The translations under genes and the position numbers were made by a program. A stretch of DNA of 54,206 nt from positions 1-54,206 of the forward strand of contig JAEZKA010000002.1 in assembly GCA_023436225.1 (NCBI GenBank), written 5' to 3'. The DNA comes from Bacillota bacterium (GTDB taxonomy: Bacteria > Bacillota > Clostridia > Lachnospirales > Lachnospiraceae). Positions 27,434-35,900 of this stretch are shown piece by piece (position 1 is the first letter of the stretch; each line of letters starts with the position of its first letter). The notes beneath the pieces are model-generated. The model did not search any database and was not told where the DNA came from. It worked only from the letters and a program-made list of their open reading frames with translations.

Positions 27434-27462
27434 AGTATAAGTCTAACATAATCACCTGGCAA
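27434..27462 (-). promoter_or_regulatory. Sigma-A-type promoter of the MATE gene
   Basis: TTGCCA (27462-27457), 17 bp and TATACT (27439-27434) on the minus strand. Confidence 0.65.
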
Positions 27463-27522
27463 AAGCAAGGCAGAATATTTTCCACTAAAATTTTAGTAGA
27501 TAGTCATCTATATCAAAATTAC

Positions 27523-28254
27523 TTATTGAATTACTACATTCTGCTCTCCGCTGTTCATTCTTTGTCCTGAAACCTCAAGATAAAAGGCGGCATTGGCTGC
27601 GCTCACATAGGGTCCCAACCACAGGAAACCGATCCCACAGGATAAAACGCTAAGCAGTGCCCATCCGATAAAGCTTAAGTGAAGACAGAAGAGACGTCCC
27701 TTATTGCCATGCATCATTGCCTTAGATTGATTGATCGCCTCCATGATATCAATGGAAGGGTCATCATTCATGATATAAAAAGCCATAGAATATCGATAGG
27801 CAGCTATGATGCCTGGTATAATGAAGAGTAAGCTCCACAGAAAGATGAAAATGGATGTTACAATACGTAAACCAAATGCTTTACCAAACAAATTGAACTG
27901 TGAAAATAAATCAGAAAATTGTGGATTAGTACCGTTAATCAGGTTCTTGTTGAAACGGCAATATCCGAGTTCAATTACTCCACCAATAATGAAGGTGACA
28001 AGTCCCCAAAGTAAAAGAATTGATATAACACCTGCAACAGCGATTAGAATAGCTCTACCCCAACCGGTAGATAACAGATCCCCTATTCCATATCCACCAT
28101 TGCCATTGTAGTTGCTACGGCCACCACCGCCGCCACTTCCTCCGACACTACCTGCTCCTAACAGCGCTGCCACAAATCCTGTTCCAACAGCAAGTACCCA
28201 TTTTCCACGGAGTGCTTCACGCGCAATTCTACGAAAGTCCTCTGCATACAACAT
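27523..28254 (-). CDS. DUF975-like multi-pass membrane protein
   Basis: This 243-residue protein starts with a short cytosolic helix (YAEDFRRIAREALRGKW) followed by hydrophobic segments near 18-32, 65-95, 125-150 and 195-225. After the first helix lies a Gly-rich loop (VGGSGGGGGRSNYNGNGG). The pattern AREAL.GKW...RYSMAFYIMNDDPSIDIMEAINQSKAMMHGNKGRLFCLHLSF is read piecewise as the DUF975 family signature. Function is unknown. The ATG at 28254 follows GGAGGT; an upstream in-frame codon lacks a site. It lies 111 bp after another membrane-protein gene on the same strand. Confidence 0.8.
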   Translation of the reverse strand: MLYAEDFRRIAREALRGKWVLAVGTGFVAALLGAGSVGGSGGGGGRSNYNGNGGYGIGDLLSTGWGRAILIAVAGVISILLLWGLVTFIIGGVIELGYCRFNKNLINGTNPQFSDLFSQFNLFGKAFGLRIVTSIFIFLWSLLFIIPGIIAAYRYSMAFYIMNDDPSIDIMEAINQSKAMMHGNKGRLFCLHLSFIGWALLSVLSCGIGFLWLGPYVSAANAAFYLEVSGQRMNSGEQNVVIQ

Positions 28255-28365
28255 ACTATTACCTCCCATTTATACGTTAATTTTTTATTCTTTACTAGAC
28301 AGCAACATAATACCACCTTATTGCCGTAGAGATCAATATAATCACCCTTATTCTAATTATTCTAA

Positions 28366-29181
28366 TCAAGGATTAATCATTTTCTCCTGCTGCTGTTGGA
28401 ACGTAATCCGCTTTATCCGATATTCATGATATACCATAAAAAGATAGATATTATATATAAATCCTATGATAGACATGATCCCGAGCAAGATAAGATATCC
28501 CGTGGAATAAAATGTTCCCTTCATCATAAGATTATAACTTAGTATTGAGTAGACTGCCTGTGGTAAAACCAGCAATAAAGTAGCAAATAGCAGTCTCCAG
28601 TAATTCTTTACTCCCGCTTTAGCACCTAGCTTTAAGGCTCGTATTACCCCTGTATCCTCAAGGACCAATGCAGGCAGCCACAGTGCTATAAATGGAGCTG
28701 GAATAAGGACAAGTATCAGAGTGACCAGTATGATAATCAGTGTCATCGTGTACAAGGATCCGTTCGTAGCAGCAATAATTGTGAGCGGGATCGATAGTAT
28801 ACCCAATAGAACAGAAAGAGCTACCGCAAATACAATGGTTAATAATATAAATAAAACTACTCTTCCGAAAAATAGCTTTATTCCTGTTAAAAAAGAGGAT
28901 GCTTTCGTTCTTCCTGCAAATATTGCTTCTTTTATCATGTTACTAAAGCCTGAGATATAAAACAGGCTTATACCAAAGATAAGTAACAGAGCAATAACCA
29001 GATTTCTCATGGTGACTAGGTATAAGGAATAATCAAACGCACCTTGTTGAGTATATGTATCTATACCAAAGCTCTTGGGATATAGAAGGAGCATAAGTAA
29101 GATATTGATTGCCAGATAGACTGCATAAAAAATGATAATGATTGGATTGCTTTTGATTAGCTGCATTGCCTTTTTTAACAT
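28366..29181 (-). CDS. Multi-pass membrane protein of unknown function
   Basis: This 271-residue protein has about six hydrophobic helices (near 13-35, 55-80, 105-130, 140-170, 195-215 and 225-255) and no recognised catalytic motif. The overall pattern, including PAPFIALWLPALVLEDTGVIRALKLG, resembles proteins of the DUF975 and glycerophosphodiesterase-membrane-domain kind, and it is the upstream neighbour of a DUF975-like gene. The start follows AGGGGAA. A strong promoter lies at 29239-29267. A joint role of the two in the membrane is an inference from adjacency. Confidence 0.8.
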   Translation of the reverse strand: MLKKAMQLIKSNPIIIIFYAVYLAINILLMLLLYPKSFGIDTYTQQGAFDYSLYLVTMRNLVIALLLIFGISLFYISGFSNMIKEAIFAGRTKASSFLTGIKLFFGRVVLFILLTIVFAVALSVLLGILSIPLTIIAATNGSLYTMTLIIILVTLILVLIPAPFIALWLPALVLEDTGVIRALKLGAKAGVKNYWRLLFATLLLVLPQAVYSILSYNLMMKGTFYSTGYLILLGIMSIIGFIYNIYLFMVYHEYRIKRITFQQQQEKMINP

Positions 29182-29238
29182 TGTTGTTCCCCTCTATTCT
29201 TCGTTCGTTTCGTATCGAATTGAATGAAATTCACAATT

Positions 29239-29267
29239 AGTTTATCACAAAATATTCCATATATCAA
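29239..29267 (-). promoter_or_regulatory. Sigma-A promoter of the two membrane-protein genes
   Basis: TTGATA (29267-29262), 17 bp and TAAACT (29244-29239) on the minus strand. Confidence 0.72.
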
Positions 29268-29370
29268 CACAGTGACATTAATATACATTCGTTGTGCAAT
29301 TCAAATAACCTTTTATGATCAAATCTTCATAGTATATTTTAATAAGAGCTTTACTGCTTTGATTGCACTG

Positions 29371-29399
29371 TTTCACTAAAGATAAGGATATGGTATAAT
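29371..29399 (+). promoter_or_regulatory. Sigma-A-type promoter of the zinc-ribbon gene
   Basis: TTTCAC (29371-29376), 17 bp and TATAAT (29394-29399) on the plus strand, 63 bp before the ATG and divergent from the membrane-protein promoter. Confidence 0.65.
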
Positions 29400-29462
29400 C
29401 GATGTATGCTTTCGTTATATCATATGCGAATGGTGGAGCAAATATAAGCTGGGAGTATCTAT

Positions 29463-30218
29463 ATGAAGGATGTTAATATTGAAAAATGCATATATTGCAA
29501 CAGTACCAATATCGGTGTCGGTTATCAGTTAGGCCAAGGCCAGCTCTTTGCAGATCTTTATGCTTATCAGTCCGGCGGAGAGTGTTCGAATATCGAGCAC
29601 CTGCTTTGTAAGGATTGCGGAAGTATCCTTCATTCCAGAGTAATTCAGACAAATATCTTTCATCAATACAGCATGGCCAGACAGGAAGAGCTTAAGGACT
29701 ATATCGATACACACGGAATTCTATTATGCAATGATAATCCGGAGCTGCCGTCCTTATGCAGTCTTGGTTACAACATGGAGAATATCATTGGATTAATTGA
29801 GCTCCACCAGGTCTTCTACTGTAAGGCATATAAAAAGCGCTCCACCTATCTGTCCGTAAGAGCGTACCAATTATTAAGACGCACCCGAACCGTTAAGGAG
29901 CTTTATCCCGAGGCAAAAAGAATCTATGATGACATTCGAAGACAGGATTATATCGATAAAGAGGAATTAAAGATAAATTATGAAATGGATAAGAAGGTAT
30001 TTGACAAAGCCTTTGATTTTCTGTTAGAGAATCTATATATTACAGCTTATGCCGGAAAACGATTGAATCCGAATTGGTATTCTTACCTATATTGCAGCTT
30101 CGATCGTTTTGAAAAAGAGGTAGCCGGACTCCACTATAACGGGAATCCGGCTGATGCATTATGGAAACTTGTTGGAAAGCATATGAGCGAGAAGGACTTT
30201 ATCAGTTTCTGTAGATAA
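29463..30218 (+). CDS. Zinc-ribbon protein of unknown function
   Basis: The 251-residue soluble protein begins with a treble-clef or ribbon-like site: Cys9 and Cys12 (CIYCNSTNIG) with LLCKDCGSILHSRV about 40 residues later. The middle and C-terminal part (about 130-225) is helical, with a stretch (RAYQLLRRTRTVKELYPEA, then KVFDKAFDFLLENLYI) that could be a winged helix, ending in DALWKLVGKHMSEKDF. It may be a DNA-binding protein, perhaps related to AlkZ-type proteins, but I cannot assign a function. The ATG follows GGGAG. It is alone on the plus strand and followed by tandem repeats. Confidence 0.75.
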   Translation: MKDVNIEKCIYCNSTNIGVGYQLGQGQLFADLYAYQSGGECSNIEHLLCKDCGSILHSRVIQTNIFHQYSMARQEELKDYIDTHGILLCNDNPELPSLCSLGYNMENIIGLIELHQVFYCKAYKKRSTYLSVRAYQLLRRTRTVKELYPEAKRIYDDIRRQDYIDKEELKINYEMDKKVFDKAFDFLLENLYITAYAGKRLNPNWYSYLYCSFDRFEKEVAGLHYNGNPADALWKLVGKHMSEKDFISFCR

Positions 30219-30257
30219 CACAAGGGCTTACCAAGCTGTCCTTACCTTCTTTACTGA

Positions 30258-30475
30258 ATTATATCATGAACATAATGCTTGTTCATGATCTTTCACTCCG
30301 ATCGCATACCCACAAGTAAACTTGCGGTATGCGAGTGTTCTTCTCGCATTATGCTCACTACGTTTACATTATATCATGAACATAATGCTTGTTCATGATC
30401 TTTCACTCCGATCGCATACCCACAAGTAAACTTGCTATGCGAGTGTTCTTCTCGCATTATGCTCACTACGTTTAC
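30258..30475. repeat. Tandem pair of intergenic repeat family A
   Basis: Two near-identical units, 30258-30367 (110 bp) and 30368-30475 (108 bp), differ mainly by loss of GG in the second. A third unit start (ATTATATCAT) at 30476 overlaps the last codons and stop of the downstream minus-strand gene. Each unit holds a 9-bp palindromic stem (ATCATGAAC/GTTCATGAT) and a second stem (CGCATACC/GGTATGCG), which the GG deletion shortens to 6 bp in copy 2. The units carry no open reading frame. They lie between the converging zinc-ribbon and GH94 genes. Confidence 0.9.
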
Positions 30476-30476
30476 A

Positions 30477-32921
30477 TTATATCATTACGATATGACGTTG
30501 ACCATCATCCTTAAGCGGGATACGATTGCCAGGATGCTTGATACCGTCTACTGTTACCTCTGTCGTCTTTAGCACACCCTTACTACGGCTTTCTACCGTG
30601 ATATCATAGAAGGTAGTGCCATATCGGTATTGTACGGAAAAGTCACCAAAGCTTGCAGGTGTGGCAGGATCAACAATCAACTCCGCCCCTTCCTTACGAA
30701 TTCCCAAAAACCAGCAAACAAGACCCTGATACATCCAGCCTGCGGAACCGGTATACCAGCTCCAGCCGCCTCTTCCGGTGTACGGGGGACTTAACGAAAT
30801 ATCTGCGATCATAACATATGGTTCTTTCTCGTAGGTTAAGATCTCTCGCTTGTTCTCTGTAATGTGAATTGGATTCAACATGGTGAATAGGATATGAGCC
30901 ATATTATAATCACCAATCATAGCCGTAGCTATGGCGAGCCAGACAGCTGCATGGGTATACTGTCCTCCGTTCTCTCTTATTCCCGGAATATAATTCTTAA
31001 TATATCCCGGATTTTTCTCCGTCTTATTAAAGGGAGGCATCAAAAGCAATGAAATCGAGTCCTCTTCTCGTACCAGATAGCGCCAGGCAGACTGCATCGC
31101 TGTTAATGCCCGTTCCTTCCTTGCTCCTCCTGAAATTACACTCCAGGACTGACTGATGGAATCAATTCTACACTCATCATTCTCTTTAGAACCAAGCTTA
31201 CTTCCATCATCATAGAAGGCGCGCAAATACCAGCTGCCATCCCAGGTATACTCCTCTATATTCTTTATCAACTCTTCCCTCTTTTGCTCCAGCTCCTTAG
31301 CATACTCCTCATCACCCACGTAGCGGCAGATCGGAATAAAATCTCCCAGAACAGTATAGAAAAACCAGGCAAGCCATACACTTTCACCTGCACCGTCTTT
31401 TCCGACTTCATTCATTCCGTCGTTCCAGTCTCCGCCTCCCATTAGTGGCAGACCATGGACTCCGTAGCAGGTATGCAGAATAGTCTTCTTACTGTGCTCA
31501 TATACATTTCCCACCATTTCTGAATTCTTCGGTGTGAACATAACATCATGCTGGTCGTCCTCCAATATCGGTCCTTTGATGTATGGTACTTCCTCCTTCA
31601 AGATGGAGTAATCGCCGGTATTGCGTATATATGCAGCTGTGGCATAGGGCAGCCAGAGAAGATCATCGGATATTCTCGTACGTACTCCTACCCCCATCGG
31701 TGGATGCCACCAGTGCTGCACATCTCCCTCTTCAAATTGTCTGCTGCAGGCAATCATAATCTGATTACGCAGGGCTTCCGGTGTGGTGAATTGAAGAGCC
31801 AGGGTATCCTGGAGCTGGTCCCGATACCCATAAGCTCCACCACACTGATAGAAGGCAGCTCTGGCATTAATTCGACAGGATATTGTCTGATACAATAGCC
31901 AGCCGTTAACGAGATAGTCAATCGCCTTATCCGAGGTCGTGACCTGGATCGTACCAAGTATATTGTCCCAATACGCTTTGACCTGCTCCAAGGCCTCACT
32001 CACATTTCTGATATCCTTGTATTTATAACGTAGGTTTTGAATCTCTTCCCTATCATCACTTTGTCCTAGTGCAAATACTACCGTCTTCTCTTCTCCCGGA
32101 GCAATTACCACCGACACCTGAATTGCTCCACAGGAATCGTAGCCTACGCCAGTATGATTCGATAATTTACTATCAACCCCTTGGGGATTGTACACCGAGC
32201 CCCGAAGTCCTAGAAATTCCTGCCGATCTCCGGTATATCTTTTAATCATTTCATTGGAGAACATGAAGGCATAACGATTTTGAAAATGCATAGCATAGAT
32301 ATTCTTCGCAGCCAAATATTCATGTTCATTATTATACGAGGTTAAAATATAGGGATTGGTATGCTCACGCTGTGTTCCTAATACCCATTCCACATAATAG
32401 GTTAATCCGAGATACTTCACTCTATCTGATTTATTCTTAAGCTTCAGCTCCCAAAGCTTGATTGGCTCGTCCACCGGAACAAAGACAGTAAGCTCTTGGA
32501 CAACCTCCATCTCCTCATGAAAGAACCTTGAATAACCAATACCATGTCTTACGCGGTAGGTCCCCCGATCGCTACGACCAAGTGATACCGGAGTCATCAT
32601 CTCACCGGTCACCTCATCAAACAGATAGATAACCTCCGACGGCCGGTCAATAACCGGGTCATTACTCCAGGTAGTAAGCTTGTTCTCTCTGCTGTTCCCC
32701 GCAAAGGTAAAACCGGAACCCGACTCCGAGATGGTGAAACCAAACTGTTTGTTGGCTATCACATTAATCCAGGGAACCGGAGGTTTATTATTTCCCTCCA
32801 GGAGAACCTCATATTCTCTTCCATCCTCAACAAAGCCTCCAAAGCCGTTAAAGAATTCGTAATTTGTTTGATTGGTATTGCCGGTCTTATCCGGTTGTAT
32901 CAGTCCGACCCCAGCATCCAT
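30477..32921 (-). CDS. GH94-type phosphorylase part of cyclic beta-1,2-glucan synthase
   Basis: This 814-residue protein corresponds to the C-terminal third of NdvB/Cgs-type cyclic beta-1,2-glucan synthases. It has the beta-sandwich start (FFNGFGGFVEDGREY, ISESGSGFTFAGNSREN, WSNDPV), then the GH94 (alpha/alpha)6 barrel with GYRDQLQDTLAL, WWHPP and the catalytic acid region GGGDWNDGMNEVG near residue 500. In known synthases this domain sets glucan length by phosphorolysis. AAGGAGG lies 8 bp before the ATG. It is in the same frame as the upstream gene and separated from it by one TAA and seven codons. No signal peptide or membrane segment is seen. A free-standing beta-1,2-oligoglucan phosphorylase is an alternative. 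Confidence 0.85.
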   Translation of the reverse strand: MDAGVGLIQPDKTGNTNQTNYEFFNGFGGFVEDGREYEVLLEGNNKPPVPWINVIANKQFGFTISESGSGFTFAGNSRENKLTTWSNDPVIDRPSEVIYLFDEVTGEMMTPVSLGRSDRGTYRVRHGIGYSRFFHEEMEVVQELTVFVPVDEPIKLWELKLKNKSDRVKYLGLTYYVEWVLGTQREHTNPYILTSYNNEHEYLAAKNIYAMHFQNRYAFMFSNEMIKRYTGDRQEFLGLRGSVYNPQGVDSKLSNHTGVGYDSCGAIQVSVVIAPGEEKTVVFALGQSDDREEIQNLRYKYKDIRNVSEALEQVKAYWDNILGTIQVTTSDKAIDYLVNGWLLYQTISCRINARAAFYQCGGAYGYRDQLQDTLALQFTTPEALRNQIMIACSRQFEEGDVQHWWHPPMGVGVRTRISDDLLWLPYATAAYIRNTGDYSILKEEVPYIKGPILEDDQHDVMFTPKNSEMVGNVYEHSKKTILHTCYGVHGLPLMGGGDWNDGMNEVGKDGAGESVWLAWFFYTVLGDFIPICRYVGDEEYAKELEQKREELIKNIEEYTWDGSWYLRAFYDDGSKLGSKENDECRIDSISQSWSVISGGARKERALTAMQSAWRYLVREEDSISLLLMPPFNKTEKNPGYIKNYIPGIRENGGQYTHAAVWLAIATAMIGDYNMAHILFTMLNPIHITENKREILTYEKEPYVMIADISLSPPYTGRGGWSWYTGSAGWMYQGLVCWFLGIRKEGAELIVDPATPASFGDFSVQYRYGTTFYDITVESRSKGVLKTTEVTVDGIKHPGNRIPLKDDGQRHIVMI

Positions 32922-32942
32922 GTTATATGCCTCCTTAACTGC

Positions 32943-35900
32943 TTATTCCTCAATTAATTCATTCAGTTTATCCTTGATGTTTCTAAAATAAATTCCTGTC
33001 TTACCTGTGATTACTACTCTGGCAACCGTCATCAGTAGATCTAACTCCGCTGGTATCATCTGATAAGAATGAAGCAGGAATAGACTTGGCTTTGAATTGT
33101 CTGAATTATATAGCCGGAGTGAACTGGTCAAATCATTCACTAAGTCATCTAACTCCTGCAAATAGCCATGCTTTGCCTCGCTCAATATGATCAGGTCAAC
33201 TACCACCTGGTTTATCTTCAGATACTCATAGGCTTTCAAAACATCCTTAATAATTCCAGCCTCCTCGATGGAGCTTACATTCAATAATATGATTGGATGA
33301 TCGCCCGATACACCAAAGCGCCAAAGGAAACTTTGATTCTTATCATTCCTTCTGATATTCTCGTATGGTCCCCTATAATACCTCGAAGGATAGTAAATAG
33401 GACTAATCAGATCCTGGAAGGCATTAATTTGTGCTCTATTAATCTCAAGGTATTTTAGCTCAATTTCCTTTTGCAGCTTAAACTTCTCAAATATATCATC
33501 AATATGATATGCCTTCTCCAGCTCCTGTCCGATCTGTATCGCTTCTTCCTTACTGTCACAGACTCCAGTTATAAAGGAAATACTTGCCGTCTCCCCTTCC
33601 TTCACCGATATTGTCGCACGTAGACTCATGATTGGATCGTTACAAAAGCCTGCTCGGTTCGATAGGGGAATGCCGTCAGTTACTGTGACGGGATTTTCAG
33701 GGGTATTGTTTCTGCCAAGAAAGCGAGATCGGTCATTCTCATATTCTACACGCCTACAGAACTTCATCTCTGATCTTATCATATGGAGGACATAAGGGTA
33801 GCTCGATTTCTTTCCGCTCCGGCGTCTCGATAAAAAGATTTCCTGTTCCTCCAAATACTCACTTTCAATAAATAGCTTATTGAATGCAGGATGGCTTATC
33901 TCAGCCAGATGTGTATCGCCTACCATCTCAAGATAACTGGTCAGTTCGAGCAGCTTTGCCTCTTTACTGTGATTCGTCAAGGTTACCTTACGAATCTCGA
34001 GATTATGATTCGAATCCAAGCTGATTACTGTTTTCGTTGAGATATCATTATCCCTACGCTTTATTTCAGCCTGATGCGGTGAGAAGATAACCTGGTATTT
34101 ATCCGGCTCCTTCTTCGTAGGAAGGTAAGTAGTGCTCCACATGCTTCCGTTTCCAACATCCCTGATATAGATATAATTGCCTGTATTCGCGTACATATCT
34201 GCTCTCCATCGATAAAGCATCATATCCTTGTAGCAGCTGAAGCCATCACCGTCGGAGGTGATCAACAGAGAATATTTGCTATTTGACAGATAATTTGTGA
34301 CTGGAACACGAGGCGCAATATTGTTAACATATCGATTGCTATATTTCTCCTCACGGAAATATACCTTACTGATTTTAATTGTATAACCTCGTTTTGCAAT
34401 GGATATCAGATAACTCTGTCGTTTTTCTTCCAGCAGCGATTCTGTCGCCTTAATCATCGCTTCCGAATGGAAGCGTTCCCGCATGATTCCGTGATTCAAA
34501 TAATTATTGATCGCCACCAGGTTCATTCCCTGATGGTGTGCCATGAAGGACCTGACGATACAATAAGGTGTCATCTCCTGCGTATCCGGACTATTATAAT
34601 CAATTGCCTCATAATAACCATAATCTCCGTACATACCGAGCTCCTTCAGCCGTCTTAAGTTGGCAAGGGCTTCGTCTTTCGCATATTCTAACGCAAGCAC
34701 TGTTGCATAAGGAGCTACTACCAAAGAATTCTTTCGAACCGGCTGTAATCGAAGCTTGGGAACGCCGAAGGCCTTATATTGATAATTAGTATTCAGGTCA
34801 AAGCGGTAATATTGTGATTCAGAAATACCCCAGGGAATGTTCGTTTCCTTTGCATATTTCATTTGCTGAAGTACTGCTGCCATAGAAGTCTCAGCATATA
34901 CTGAATCCTCATATTCCTTTAACACCAGATTCGGCATTAAATATTCAAACATGCTTCCGCTCCAGGATACAAAGCAGGGAATGCCCTTCACCATAGTCAG
35001 TGGTCTGCCTAGCTTATGCCAGTGCTTCTGCGACACGGCACCGCTGGCAATAGCCAAAAAGCTGGTAAGTGCCGATTCGGAAGCCATAAGATCATAGCAA
35101 CCTCCATCCAGAGTCTGGGAGGATACATGAAACCCGATGTGAAACAGCATCCGCTTCTCGTTATATAGGAACCGAAAGTCCACATTCGCCAGTAAGCAAT
35201 CTATCTGCTTACATAATTGGTTTATTCGATCCTGGATGACTAAGGCATACTTATTATCTCTTTGCACCAATTGTTTTAAGGTTGGCTGACCAGAGAAGCT
35301 TTCGCCCTTAAGCTTAAACAGGCCTGCCTCCTCTACAATTTTCTCGATCTGAAATGCTAACTCCAGCATCCAACGCGACTTCTTTCTAACTATATAATCG
35401 CTTTCCTGTAACTCATCCCATATATCCGTCACGTCCTCAATGAATTCATCAATTCTCTCATAATGATCCTTCAGACTTCCTTTATAATTACTAAGCTTCA
35501 GGGTCTTCCTTAGTTCCCTTCGGAGTTCTTCAGGAAAAATTGGTCGTTCCAGCTGCTCGAGTAGCCCCTGTTTTAATGCAACCAGATGACCGAAAAAATT
35601 ACCGCTATCTACGGTTGAGATATATGCCGGACTAAGCACCTCCAGTGTTCGGATCTGATACCAATTGTACAGATGTCCCTTCCATTTTGTCAGCTTTAGT
35701 ACCGAGCTCATCAGATGCTCTACTGATACAAGAGTATAACTAAGCGTCTCAAAACCAAGGTCTCTGGCTGTAAGAATGGATAAAAACTGTAACCCGATAT
35801 TCGTTGGCGAGGTCTTTTCACTTACCTTCTCAACCCTGGCGATCTGATAATTGTCCGGGCAAAACCAATTGTTATCTTTTGTGGATAACTCCTTAAAGAA

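Noticed and set aside
30258..30475. CRISPR array
   Set aside because: Only two contiguous full units of about 110 bp, no short repeat-spacer pattern and no cas genes.
32919..32960. Frameshift between the two glucan synthase genes
   Set aside because: Both frames are in the same phase; a single TAA separates them, so no shift is needed.
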